Source of the DNA: JAIBJN01 sp963775505
GTDB lineage: Bacteria > Actinomycetota > Thermoleophilia > Gaiellales > Gaiellaceae
Length of the DNA: 64,000 nt
Direction of reading: 5' to 3'
Assembly (NCBI GenBank): GCA_963775505.1
Contig: CAVZIL010000001.1
Span: forward strand, 620,001-684,000
A program made the translations under genes and the position numbers. The notes under the pieces were generated by a model. That model was not told where the DNA came from and did no database searches. It saw only the letters and a list, made by a program, of their open reading frames with translations. Below are positions 1-10,400 of the stretch, piece by piece. The stretch's first letter is position 1. Every line of letters starts with the position of its first letter.

Positions 1-1259
1 GATCTCCACCGCCGGCAGGGGCGGCTCCATCGCTACCGCCACCTCCTCGCCGAGGGCGTCGTGGCTGCGGAAGACGCGGTCGAGGAGCCCGCGCTCGCGA
101 ATTGACCCGACCACGTCGGCGAGCGACTCGACGCCGTCGTGGCGCACGACCGGGATCTGGGAGATGGAGTAGCGCCGCATGAGGTCGATCGCCTCGCCGA
201 CCTTCTGGTGCGACTCGACCGTGACGAGCTCCGGCATCTCGGGCTCCTCCTGACGCTTGAACGCGAGCACTTGCTCGATCGTCGGCGCCGGCGCCTCCCG
301 CTCGAGGAAGCCGTGCTCCATGAGCCAGTTGTCGTCGTAGACCTTGGAGAGGTAGCCGCGGCCGGAGTCCGGGATCAGCGTCACGAGCGTCGCCTCCGGC
401 CCGAACCGCCGGGCGACCTCGAGCATCGCCCACACGGCCGTTCCGCCCGAACCGCCCACGAGCAGCCCCTCCTCCCGCGCCAGCCGCCGGGCCGTCCGGA
501 ACGACTCGCCGGTCGGAGACCCTCACGTACTCGTCCACGAGGGAGGGGTCGAAGGTCGTCGGCCAGAAGTCCTCGCCGATACCCTCGACGAGGTACGGAT
601 GGACGTTGTCCGGCTGGAGAAGATCGAGCCTTCCGGGTCGGCCCCGACGACGAGCAGGCCGGGCTTCTGCTCGCGGAGGTAGCGCGCGGTCCCCGGTGAT
701 CGTCCCGCCGGTCCCGACGGAGAAGACGATCGCGTCGACCTCGCCGCCGGTCTGCTCCCAGATCTCCGGGCCGGTCGTCTCGTAATGGGCCTCGGGGTTC
801 GCCTGGTTCGAGTACTGGTCCGGCTTGAAGGCACCCGGGATCTCCTCCGCCAGGCGGTTCGACACCGAGTAGTAGCTCTCGGGGGACTCCGGCGGTACTG
901 CCGTGGGGCAGATGACGACCTCGGCGCCGTAGCCGCGCAGGAGCGCGCGCTTCTCCTCGGCGATCTTGTCGGGCATGACGAAGACGCAGCGGTAGCCCTT
1001 GATCGCGGCAGCGATGGCGAGCCCGACGCCGGTGTTCCCGCTCGTCGGCTCGACGATCGTCCCGCCCGTGCCGGAGCTTCCCCTCCCGCTCGGCATCCTC
1101 GATCATGCGGAGCCCGATCCGGTCCTTGACGCTCCCGCCCGGGCTGATGTACTCGAGCTTGGCGAGGAGCGTCGGGCCCAGCTCGACCCCGACTCGCTGC
1201 AGCCGCACCAGCGGCGTCCCGCCGACGAGATCCAGCACGGTCGGGTACTCGCGGGCCAC
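1..1259 (-). CDS. Cystathionine beta-synthase (PLP fold II + CBS domains), frameshifted, 3' end off window
   Basis: PLP-dependent enzyme of the cysteine synthase/cystathionine beta-synthase family, condensing serine or an activated serine with a thiol in transsulfuration. The N-terminus at GTG 1259 reads VLDLVGGTPLVRL and ISPGGSVKDR, the latter carrying the PLP lysine. Then come VEPTSGNTG (phosphate loop), a GTGGT loop, and GGSGGTAVW. After the catalytic core a CBS-type region follows (EAIDLMRRYSISQIPVVR, about 60-160), which favours CBS over plain CysK. The reading frame changes about four times, near 1070, 690, 625 and 507, each consistent with a one-base indel. The gene starts 9 bp after purH, so it is probably co-transcribed with the purM-N-H block. 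The C-terminus lies beyond base 1. Confidence 0.85.
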
Positions 1260-1268
1260 GGCCGTAGC

Positions 1269-2816
1269 CTAGTGCCGGAAGTGGCGACGGCGAGGCGAAG
1301 ACCATCACCCCGCCCGCCTCCTCGACCGCCGCGACGACCTCGTCGTCACGCTTCGACCCGCCGGGCTGGACGATCGCCGCGCACGCCCGCGTCGAGCGCG
1401 AGCTGCGGACCGTCCGTGAAGGGGAAGAAGGCGTCGGAGGCGAGCGCGGCCCCGGCGAGGTCGTGCCCGTGCTCGGCGCGCCTTCTCGAGCGCGAGACGG
1501 ACCGCGTCGACCCGGCTCGTCTGGCCTGCGCCGATGCCGATCGACCTGCAGGTCAGTGGCGATCACGATGGCGTTCGAGGCCACGTGCTTGGCGACCCGC
1601 CAGGCGAACAGGAGGTCGCCCCAGCCGGTCTCGTCCGGGATGCACGTCGGTGACGACCTTCATGCCCTCGCGGTCGTCCACCTCGGCGTCGGTGTCCTGG
1701 ACGAGGAAGCCGCCGAGCACGCGGCGGTAGTCGCGGTCGCCCGGGCTCGCACCGCGACGCTCGCGGTCCCGGAGGATCCGCAGAGCCTCCTTCTTCCGCA
1801 GCGTCGCCAGCGCCTCGTCGTCGTACTCCGGCGCGATCAGGACCTCGACGAACTGCTCGCCGAGCCGGGCGGCGAGCTCCGGCGAGACCTTGCGGTTCAG
1901 CGCCACGATGCCGCCGTAGGCAGAGACGGGGTCGGACGCGAGCGCCTTCGCGTACGCCTCCTCGATCGTGGCCGCGACCGCGGCTCCGCACGGGTTCGCG
2001 TGCTTGACGATCACGCAGGCCGGAAGGGCGAACTCCCGCAGCACCGCCCGTGCGGCGTCGAGATCGCCCAGGTTGTTGAACGAGAGCTCGTTCCCGCCGA
2101 GCCGGTCGACTCGGGAGAGAAGGTGGCGGCGCACCCCCGCCTCCGCGTAGTACGCCGCCCGCTGGTGCGGGTTCTCTCCGTAGGCGAGCTCGCCCTCGCG
2201 CTCGAGCGAGAGGAGGAGCCGCGGCGGGAAGGTCTCGATGTCGGCGAACCAGGCGGCGATCGACGTCTCGTAGGCGGCCGTGTGCGCGAAGGCCTCGGCC
2301 GCGAGCTTGCGGCGGGTGTCGAGGTGGATTCCTCCGGCCCTGAGCTCCCCGAGGATCTCCTCGTAGCGCGTCGCCTCGCAGACGGGCACGACGTCGACGA
2401 AGTTCTTCGCCGCCGCGCGCAGGAGCGCCGGCCCGCCGATGTCGATCATCTCGACCGCGTCCTCCTCACGGACGTTCCGCCGCGAGGTCACGCTCTGGAA
2501 CGGATAGAGGTTCACGCAGCACGAGATCGAACGTCCGGATCTCGTGCTCCCGCAGCTCGTCGAGGTCGGCCTCGAGTCGTCGCCGCGCGAGGATGCCCGC
2601 GTGGATCCGAGGGTGGAGCGTCTTCACGCGCCCGCCGAGCAGCTCCGGCACGTCGGTGAGCTCCTCGACCGGGACGACGTCGATGCCGAGCTCGGCGATG
2701 TAGGCAGCCGTGCCCCCGCTCGCGACGATCTCGACCCCGAGGTCGGAGAGCCCGCGGGCGAAGACATCCAGCCCGGTCTTGTCGAAGACCGACATGAGGG
2801 CGCGCCCCACCTGCAT
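1269..2816 (-). CDS. purH: Bifunctional AICAR formyltransferase/IMP cyclohydrolase PurH, frameshifted
   Basis: Catalyses the last two steps to IMP: formylation of AICAR with 10-formyl-THF, then ring closure. The N-terminal cyclohydrolase domain starts at ATG 2816 with ALMSVFDKTG, SGGTAAYI and GGRVKTLHPRIHAGI. The transformylase domain shows GENPHQRAAYY, KHANPCGAA and IVQPGGSKRDDEVV, and the end reads RRHFRH followed by TAG at 1269-1271, typical of PurH. The span of about 516 codons matches family length. The frame is broken near 2510, 1640, 1545, 1475, 1385 and 1300, and each segment is recognisable PurH. Sequencing indels therefore explain it better than gene decay. It lies 7 bp downstream of purN. 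Confidence 0.92.
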
Positions 2817-2823
2817 GCGTGAC

Positions 2824-3372
2824 TCAGGAGCGTAAAGCGCCGGCCAGATAGAGGCGAGCCGCCTCGGGGAGCAGCCGGTGCTCGACCTCGTGGAGACGCT
2901 CGCGCAAGGTCTCGGGGGTGTCCCCGGCCAGGATGGGCACCGGCTCCTGGAAGATCGCGGGGCCGGTGTCCACCCCCTCGTCCACGAAGTGGACCGTGAC
3001 CCCCGTCTCGGCGACGTCCGCCGCGAGAGCCTCCTCGATCGGCGTCGTGCCGGGGAAGTCGGGCAGGAGCGAGGGGTGGACGTTGATCGCCGTCTGCCGC
3101 TCGAGGAAGGCGGGCGTGAGCAGGTGCATGTAGCCGGCGCAGACGACCAGCTCGACGGCGTGCTCCTCGAGCCAGTCGGCCATCGCCAGGTCGCGCTCCT
3201 CACGGCTCTGGTACTCCTCCAGGGGGAAGACCGCGGTGGGGATCCCGGCGGCCTCCGCCCGCGCCAGTGCTCCCGCCCCGGCGACGTTCGAGGCGACGGC
3301 GGCGAGCGGGAGCCTCTGGTCGATGAGCGCCTGCAGGTTCGACCCCCGCCCGGAGACGAGCACGCCGATCAC
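2824..3372 (-). CDS. purN: Phosphoribosylglycinamide formyltransferase PurN
   Basis: Transfers the formyl group of 10-formyl-THF to GAR, the third step of IMP synthesis. The protein is 182 residues, close to the usual 190-210. It starts with the Rossmann loop VLVSGRGSNLQAL and carries VVCAGYMHLLTP, then the active-site segment NVHPSLLPDFPG with the catalytic Asn and His, and a later Asp in HFVDEGVDTGP. The start is GTG 3372, which overlaps the purM stop as GTGA (3369-3372), indicating translational coupling. The reading frame is intact. It lies between purM and purH in one minus-strand transcription unit. Confidence 0.96.
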   Translation of the reverse strand: MIGVLVSGRGSNLQALIDQRLPLAAVASNVAGAGALARAEAAGIPTAVFPLEEYQSREERDLAMADWLEEHAVELVVCAGYMHLLTPAFLERQTAINVHPSLLPDFPGTTPIEEALAADVAETGVTVHFVDEGVDTGPAIFQEPVPILAGDTPETLRERLHEVEHRLLPEAARLYLAGALRS

Positions 3373-4322
3373 GGTGCGTCCGCCCAGGCCACTCCCGCGA
3401 GCCCCTCCTCGAGCCGGCCGATGACCGGGAGGCCGGCCCGCTCGGCCTCGGCGGCGGGCACGACGGCGCAGAAGCCGACGCCGAGGTTGAAGACCCGCCG
3501 CTGCTCCTCCTCCGGCACGCCGTGGTCGTCGAGCCAGGCGAACACGGGCGGGCGCTGCCAGCTTGCAGGGTCGAGGCGCGCGCCGAGCCTCTCGGGCAGC
3601 GCGCGGGGGAGGTTCCCGGGCAGGCCGCCGCCGGTCACGTGGGCGAGCGCGCGCACGTCGCAGGTCGCCCGCAGGCGCCGCACGTCCCCGAGGTAGAGGC
3701 GGGTCGGCGGAAGCAGCAGGTCGGCGTCGAAGTCCTCGTCTCCGAGGAGGCTGCGGACGAGCGTGAACCCGTTCGCGTGCAGGCCGCTCGACGGCAGTCC
3801 CAGCACGATGTCACCCGGCTTGCAGCGGGAACCGTCGACGAGGTCGGCGTGGTGCACGAGCCCCACCATCGTCCCCGCGAAGTCGAGCTCGTCCTCGCGG
3901 TAGATCCCCGGGAGCTCCGCCGTCTCGCCGCCGAGGATGGCGCAGCCCGCCTCCCTGCAGACGGACGCCGCTCCGGTGACCAGCTCGGCCACCTCCGCCA
4001 GGTCGAGCGACGCTGCCGCCGCATAGTCGAGGAAGAACAGCGGCTCGGCGCCGACCGTGAGCAGGTCGTTGGCGCAGTGCGCGGCGAGGTCGGCGCCCGC
4101 GTCGAAGAGGCGGCCCGCGCGGCGCGAGAGGATGAGCTTCGTCCCGACGCCGTCGGTCGTCGCCGCCAGCAGGCGGTTGTCGTCGAGCGCGAAGAGCCCG
4201 GCGAAGCTCCCGAGCGAGCTCGCGACGCGCTCCGTCCGCGTCGACTCGACGGCGGCGCGCAGCCGCTCCACGACCTCCTCCGCCTTTGCCAGCGAGACAC
4301 CCACCTCTCCGTAGGAGCTCAC
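3369..4322 (-). CDS. purM: Phosphoribosylformylglycinamidine cyclo-ligase PurM
   Basis: AIR synthetase, which uses ATP to close the imidazole ring of FGAM. The 317-residue protein has the PurM/PurL-superfamily features: LLAATTDGVGTKL, HCANDLLTVGAEPLFFLDY, and the ATP-binding segment CAILGGETAELPG, followed by LGLPSSGLHANGFTLVR and AHVTGGGLPGNLPR. It is slightly shorter than the typical 330-345 residues at the N-terminus. The start is GTG 4322, overlapping the TGA of the upstream VOC gene (4319-4322). An internal GTG a few codons in, after GGAGAG, is an alternative start. Downstream coupling to purN uses the same four-base overlap. Confidence 0.96.
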   Translation of the reverse strand: MSSYGEVGVSLAKAEEVVERLRAAVESTRTERVASSLGSFAGLFALDDNRLLAATTDGVGTKLILSRRAGRLFDAGADLAAHCANDLLTVGAEPLFFLDYAAAASLDLAEVAELVTGAASVCREAGCAILGGETAELPGIYREDELDFAGTMVGLVHHADLVDGSRCKPGDIVLGLPSSGLHANGFTLVRSLLGDEDFDADLLLPPTRLYLGDVRRLRATCDVRALAHVTGGGLPGNLPRALPERLGARLDPASWQRPPVFAWLDDHGVPEEEQRRVFNLGVGFCAVVPAAEAERAGLPVIGRLEEGLAGVAWADAP

Positions 4323-4942
4323 AGCAGGACCTCGGCGACGAGCTCCGGCCGGCCCTCGGGCCCGTCCCCCTGGAAGCGGACGAGCGTGTCGCCGACGAGG
4401 ACGTCGGAGTCGAGCCGGTCGACGCCGAGGATCTCGGAGAGCGCGACGGCCTTCTCCTCCGGGTCGTGCGCGCGGAGGTGGAGCTCGCCGAGCCGGAGCT
4501 CGTCATCGTGGGCGACGAGCTCGTCGATCCAGTCGCGGGGCGGATGCACCTCGAGCCGGTAGCCCGCCTCGGTGGCGATGAAGGTGCGCTTGCCCGGGTG
4601 ATCCTGGATCTTGAGGCCGAGGTCGGCGGCGCGCTCGAGGGCCTCCGTGTAGCCGTCCTCGTCGAGAGCGACGCCCAGATGGTCGACGCGCGGGTGCTCC
4701 CAGTGGCCCGGTTGGAGGACGACGTTCACCGCGCCGCGCGCGAGCTCGACCAGGCGGAGCCTGAAGCCGATCGCGTCCAGCTCCTCCCAGGATGTGCCCG
4801 GCTCGAACCACTCGGAGGTCTCCCCGCGCCAGCCGTACCTGCCCAGGAGCCCGAAGCCGAGCTTTCCGAGGTAGCGAGCTTCCAGGAGCCGGACCTTGCT
4901 CGTGACGAGGTGGTAGTGGAAGAGCTGCACCCGCGTCGCCAT
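4319..4942 (-). CDS. VOC/glyoxalase-fold protein heading the purM-N-H block
   Basis: A 207-residue protein with two weak beta-alpha-beta-beta-beta modules of the vicinal oxygen chelate superfamily. The first holds LFHYHLVTSKVRLLEARYLG and WEHPRVDHLGVALDED; the second spans about residues 150-205 with LRLGELHLRAHDPEEK. Candidate metal ligands are His and Glu residues at VDHLGV, YRLEV and GELHL, but the substrate cannot be told. ATG 4942 is chosen because it begins the conserved part; longer in-frame starts would run across the divergent gene's promoter. The stop overlaps the purM start (GTGA), so it is translationally coupled to purine genes. Whether it acts in purine metabolism is unknown. 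Confidence 0.7.
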   Translation of the reverse strand: MATRVQLFHYHLVTSKVRLLEARYLGKLGFGLLGRYGWRGETSEWFEPGTSWEELDAIGFRLRLVELARGAVNVVLQPGHWEHPRVDHLGVALDEDGYTEALERAADLGLKIQDHPGKRTFIATEAGYRLEVHPPRDWIDELVAHDDELRLGELHLRAHDPEEKAVALSEILGVDRLDSDVLVGDTLVRFQGDGPEGRPELVAEVLL

Positions 4943-4985
4943 CGTAACCGGGAGCCCCGCCGTGATACGACTCGCGCCGAGCACC

Positions 4986-6035
4986 ATGCGCCGATTCCTC
5001 ACCTGGGGGCTCATCGCCGCCGTTGCCGGCCTCGCGCTCGCCGCAGGCATCGATGCGCTGAGAGGCGGCTCCGGGGCCGAGAACCTGGCTGCGACCGACG
5101 GCGAGCCGCCGGCGACGACCGAGCCTGCCGAGCCGTCCGATGATCCGTTCGTCGCGGCGCGGGCCGAGCTTCAGGCTGCGGGCGTTCCCGAGGGACGGCT
5201 CACCTACGCAGGCGAGGGCTGTCGGAATCAGGTCGTGACGATGCCCGACCTCGGGCAGGACGGCCTTCCGCTTGGCTACGCCGGCATCTGCCGCTATCAC
5301 GCCGTCTTCGGCGGCCTAGTCGAGACCGCCGACGCATTGCGCTCGCCGGACTGGGATCTGCGCGTGGAGTGCAAGGGTGGCCGGCTTTTCCTGTGGAGGG
5401 ACATCTTCGGCAACCCCAAGCCCGAGCTGAACGCCCGCGCACGCGGGTGCGGCGCCGCGTGGAAGCCCAGCGGGACGATCACCTTCATCCGCGACGGCGA
5501 AGTCCGGCGTTTCGTGCGCTGCCCCGGAGACGCCTTCGGCGCGATCCCCCTGCGCTGCTCGACGATCGTGCTCTCCCGCGCCGACCTCGACCGGCAGCTG
5601 CCGGGAGCGCGCTCGAGCGGTCTCGAGCTCGAGATCGAGGAGCTCCATTGGCTCACCAATGCGCGCTTCGCGGCGATCGTGACTCGCTCAGGGGACGAGC
5701 GAGAGGAGTACCTGGTCATCTTCGAGCGAGGTCGGATCGTCCGCCGGCCGTCCTTCGCCTATGCGGACCTGAGCGGGATCCGCCCGAGCCCGTCGGGGCG
5801 TTTCGTGGCCGCCTACGTCGGCGGGCGAGGCGGCATCGTCGTCGTCGATGCCGCGGGTGCGCCGGTGCGGCTCGCCCTGGCCCACGGCAACGGAATCGCA
5901 TGGTCGCCGGACGAGCGCTGGATCGCCGAGGCGACGGAGGGCGGCATCGTCGTGTTCCGGACGAACGAGGAGCCCCCGGAGCTGATCCGGATCCCCGTCG
6001 TCGCCAGCGACCTGCTCTGGGAAAACGTGCCCTGA
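4986..6035 (+). CDS. Predicted membrane-anchored protein with a short PD40-like C-terminal region
   Basis: About 349 residues from ATG 4986; a longer start at 4962 is possible. The N-terminus (MRRFLTWGLIAAVAGLALAA) is a signal-anchor or signal peptide. A Pro/Thr/Glu-rich spacer follows, then a cysteine-containing middle domain (paired Cys near RVECKGG, ARGCGAAW, RFVRCPGD and PLRCSTI) that I do not recognise. The last 100 residues have beta-propeller-like strands (GIRPSPSGRFVAAY and GIAWSPDERWIAEA) resembling PD40/TolB repeats. It is probably exported and tethered. It is transcribed divergently from the VOC-purM unit with only 43 bp between the starts. Function unknown. Confidence 0.65.
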   Translation: MRRFLTWGLIAAVAGLALAAGIDALRGGSGAENLAATDGEPPATTEPAEPSDDPFVAARAELQAAGVPEGRLTYAGEGCRNQVVTMPDLGQDGLPLGYAGICRYHAVFGGLVETADALRSPDWDLRVECKGGRLFLWRDIFGNPKPELNARARGCGAAWKPSGTITFIRDGEVRRFVRCPGDAFGAIPLRCSTIVLSRADLDRQLPGARSSGLELEIEELHWLTNARFAAIVTRSGDEREEYLVIFERGRIVRRPSFAYADLSGIRPSPSGRFVAAYVGGRGGIVVVDAAGAPVRLALAHGNGIAWSPDERWIAEATEGGIVVFRTNEEPPELIRIPVVASDLLWENVP

Positions 6036-6105
6036 CGGTCCAGCACACCGGGTGGGCGCGAGCATCTACGATGCCCGGCGACCGCCCGAGGAAGGAGAAC
6101 GTCCG

Positions 6106-6366
6106 ATGTCCAGCACGCCGCCGCCTCCGCCGCCCCCGCCGCCGGCGAGCGGCTACGAGCGCCAGTACTACCCCATGCCCTCCATGCCGGCGCCCCCGGC
6201 CGAGCTGATCGTCTTCCTGCTCGCGTGGGTGGTGACCCTCATCGTCACCGTGGCCGCCGACGACGTCGGCTGGGGCCACTTCCTGACGGCGACGACGATC
6301 ATCTCGGCGGCCTTCATCATCTCGCGCGGCATCGCCAAAGCCGGCAAGGTCTTCGAGAGCCGCTAG
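6106..6366 (+). CDS. Small proline-rich membrane protein
   Basis: An 86-residue protein with a run of nine prolines near the N-terminus, a Tyr/Pro segment, and two predicted membrane helices (ELIVFLLAWVVTLIVTVAA, then FLTATTIISAAFIISRGIA), ending in a basic tail. The start at ATG 6106 is favoured by GAAGGAGAA at 6091-6099. Starting at 6052 would add a non-hydrophobic leader without a good ribosome site. The upstream gene ends 70 bp earlier on the same strand, so the two may form a unit. Function unknown. Confidence 0.6.
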   Translation: MSSTPPPPPPPPPASGYERQYYPMPSMPAPPAELIVFLLAWVVTLIVTVAADDVGWGHFLTATTIISAAFIISRGIAKAGKVFESR

Positions 6367-6385
6367 CGGCTCCGCACGTCGGCGT

Positions 6386-6613
6386 ATGGGGAATGGGTGC
6401 CAGGGCGAGGAGCCGTTTCCAGACTTCTACTACCTCTCGCTCTCGCCATCGATCCCCGAGCCCGCGTTTGACGCGCCGGACGAGCAGGGGCGGGTCTGGG
6501 GCCGCATGTGGGGCTCCTTCGACGAGGTGGGACCGCTTCGAGGAAGCGGGGCCCGCGGCAGGTGCGCAACCCGCCCGATGTCGCTCGGTACTATCACCGC
6601 CCGTTTCCCGTGA
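6386..6613 (+). CDS. Possible small hypothetical protein
   Basis: A 75-codon reading frame in the gap between the proline-rich membrane protein and the OYE-type oxidoreductase. Residues about 7-45 (for example EEPFPDFYYLSLS and DEQGRVWGRMWGSFDEVG) have strongly GC-biased third positions like real genes here; the last 25 codons do not. Its TGA overlaps a GTG at 6610 in the GTGA pattern used widely in this window. It could be a true small protein or a gene remnant. No family recognised and no clear ribosome site. Confidence 0.3.
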   Translation: MGNGCQGEEPFPDFYYLSLSPSIPEPAFDAPDEQGRVWGRMWGSFDEVGPLRGSGARGRCATRPMSLGTITARFP

Positions 6614-8531
6614 GCAAGGAGGCGAGCTGCTCGAAGCGCTCCTCAGCCCGCTGCGCGTAGGGCCTGTCGAGCTCCCGAACCGGATCGTCTCGACGGCCCA
6701 CCAGACGACACTCGTCCACGAGAGCCTTCCCACCGAGGACTTCCTCGCCTACCACGAGGCCCGCGCGCGGGGTGGCGTGGGGCTCATCGTCCTCGAGGCC
6801 ACGGCCGTGCACCCTTCGGGGCTCCTCACAGCGCATACGCTGGGCGGCTACCGCGAGGAGATCGTGCCGGAGCTCGCGCGCGTCGCCCAGGCCGTGCAGG
6901 CGCACGGGACGCGCCTCTTCGTGCAGCTCTTCCACGGTGGGCGGGAGCAGATCTCCGACCCGCCGCGGCCGCCGGCGCTCGCGCCCTCTCCGATTCCCAG
7001 CCTTCGCTTCCACGTGGAGCCGCGCGCGCTGACCGCGGGCGAGATCGAGGAGGTCGTCGCAGGCTACGCGCGGAGCGCCGCACTGGCAGCGCAGGCCGGG
7101 TTGGACGGGGTCGAGGTTTCGGCCGCGCACGAGTACCTGGCCGCGCAGTTCTTCACACCTGGACTCAACCGACGCGAGGACGAGTGGGCCGAGCCGGCTC
7201 GTTTCCTGCTCGCGGTGCTCGACGCGGTGCGCGAGGCGGTCCCGGGTCTCGCTCTGGGCGTTCGTCTCTCGGCCGACTCGGAGTCGGCGCAGGATGTCGT
7301 CGGCAGGGTCGCCGCTCACGTCGACTACGTGAGCGTCGCCCTCGGGGCCTCCTCGACCTATCGCGGCTCGAGCGGCATCGTCCCGCCCCCGCCCATGCTG
7401 GAGAACGCGATCGCCGGCCTGACTTCGCCGTTCAGCGTCGGCCCGCCTCTCGTGGCCACGTCGCGGGTCGTCGACCCCGCCGAGGCCGATCGGCTCGTCG
7501 ATGAGGGACGCTGCGACGCCGTGGGGATGACCCGTGCGCTCATCGCCGATCCGGACCTGCCGCGCAAGGCGCGCGAGGGACGGCTCGACGACGTCCTCCG
7601 CTGCATCGGCTGCAATACCTGCATCGCGCACTACCACGCGGGCACCCCTATCGCGTGCGCGCAGAACCCGCGCACCGGCCGGGAGCTGACGTTCGGCACG
7701 CCGGCGCGCGCCGCTTCCCCGCGGCGTGTGGTCATCGTGGGCGGAGGGCCGGCGGGTCTCGCCGCGGCCGCCGAGGCGGGTGCGGCGGGTCACGAGGTCG
7801 TACTGCTCGAGCGCAGCGGCAGGCTCGGCGGGCAGGTGGCGCTGGCAGGGGCGGCGCCGATGCACGCCGAGCTGGCGCGGACGCTCGCCCGCAACTACGA
7901 CCGGCTGTTCGGGGCTGCCGGAGTCGAGGTGCGCCTGGAGACGGAGGCCGATCCCGGGACGGTCGCCGCGATTGCGCCCGACGCGGTCGTCGTCGCCACC
8001 GGAGCGGCGCCGTACGAGCCCGATCTCCCGCTTGCGGGAGTCGAGGTCGTCCAGGCCTGGGACGTGCTCCGCGGCCCGCGGCCCAGCGGCAGGCGCGTGG
8101 TCGTCGCCGACTGGGGTGGAGACGCGTCGGGCCTCGCGTGCGCCGATCTCCTCGACTCGGCCGGGAACTACGTGACTGTCGCGGTTGGCTCGGCCGCCGT
8201 CGCCGAGACGCTTCACCAGTACCAGCGGAACCTGTACGCGGCCCGCCTCTACCGCGCCGGCGTCCGGCTCGAGCACCACCTGGAGCTCACCGGCGCAGAG
8301 CAGGGGCGCGTTCTCGTCCGCAACCTGTTCGCCCCGGAACTCGAGTCCGAGCTCCGCGCGGACTTGCTCGTCCTCGCGCTGGGCCGCGTCCCCGAGCGTG
8401 CCCTGGTCGCGGCGCTTGCCGGGGTGCGCCTCGAGGTGCACGAGGCGGGCGACTGCCTCGGCCCGCGTGGTCTGGAGGAGGCGATTCTCGAGGGGACGCT
8501 CGCCGCTCAGACGGTGGGCACGCTCTCCTAG
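6610..8531 (+). CDS. OYE/FadH-type NADH:flavin oxidoreductase (FMN, 4Fe-4S, FAD)
   Basis: A three-part flavoprotein of the 2,4-dienoyl-CoA reductase/trimethylamine dehydrogenase superfamily. An N-terminal OYE TIM barrel (LLSPLRVGPVELPNRIV, VQLFHGGREQ, LNRREDEW) is followed by a cluster motif CIGCNTC with a further Cys (PIAC). A C-terminal FAD/NAD domain then begins VVIVGGGPAGLAAAA. Such enzymes reduce enoyl compounds or dehydrogenate amines; mycofactocin-associated members share this layout, but no mycofactocin genes are present. The start is uncertain: the frame is open from before 6610 with no in-frame ATG/GTG. GTG 6610 fits if one base near 6620-6626 is wrong; otherwise AAGGAGG at 6616-6622 would have to serve a CTG at 6627. 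It converges on the next gene with overlapping stops. Confidence 0.85.
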
Positions 8532-9263
8532 TCCAGCCGGTAGAGCTCGGGGCGGTCGCCGAAGACGTGGTTCCGCTCGTTCCAGGCCTTCTCGCGGGCA
8601 TCCGCAAGCTCGCACTCGGCGACGACGAGCACGGGCCCGCTTTCGGCGGGCGGGCCGGCGAGCAGCCAGCCATACGAGTCGCAGACGACGCTTAGTGGCC
8701 TCGATGGGGCGCTCGCCCTCCGGAGGGGTCTGAAGAACAGGGAAGTTCGCCGGCAGCGCCAGCAGGGCGGCGCCGGCGAGGGCGAGGCCGCGGGCGAGCT
8801 CCGGGAAGTTGAGGTCGTAGCAGACACCCACGCCGATCCTCCCGACGGCCGTGTCGACGAGAGGGGCGGGCTCGGAGCCCGGCTCGAAGAAGACCCGCTC
8901 CTGGTCCCAGAGGTGAATCTTCCGGTACACCGCGAGGACGCCGCTCCGGTGCGACCACGGCTGCTGAGTTGTAGAGGTGGTCGTCCGCGTCGAGCTCGCA
9001 GAACCCGCCGACTACGACCGCGTCTCCGCCCGCCGCTTCCTCCGACCAACCGCGGAGGGTCGGGCCGTCGGCAGGCTCGGCACACGACCTCGCTCGGGCA
9101 CGGATTCGAAGACGTCGCCGGATGTGACCAGCTCGGGGAGGACGATCACGCGTGCTTCCGCCGCCATCGCCTCGCGTATCGCTTCCCGCACGAGCCGCCG
9201 GTTTCCTTCGAGGTCACCGACCGTCAGCGCGACCTGGGCGCAGGCGACTCGGACGACCGTCAT
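8528..9263 (-). CDS. Carbon-nitrogen hydrolase (nitrilase superfamily), frameshifted
   Basis: Nitrilase-fold amidohydrolase of about 245 codons with all three catalytic residues visible: Glu in VIVLPELVTSGDVF, Lys in VYRKIHLWDQ, and Cys in VGVCYDLNFPELAR. The start is ATG 9263. The frame shifts near 9090, 8955 and 8695, with recognisable sequence on each side (EEAAGGDAVVVGGF, then YRKIHLW, then VCDSYGWLLAGP). Single-base errors are the likely cause. Members include omega-amidase and N-carbamoylputrescine amidase; the adjacent HDAC-fold amidohydrolase and aminotransferase would suit polyamine substrates, but this is context only. It is 40 bp downstream of the HDAC-fold gene on the same strand. 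Confidence 0.82.
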
Positions 9264-9303
9264 GCTGCCGCCTCGAGGTGCTCGCGGGTGAGCCGCAGCG
9301 GCC

Positions 9304-10398
<1,095 letters not shown>

Positions 10399-10400
10399 CG

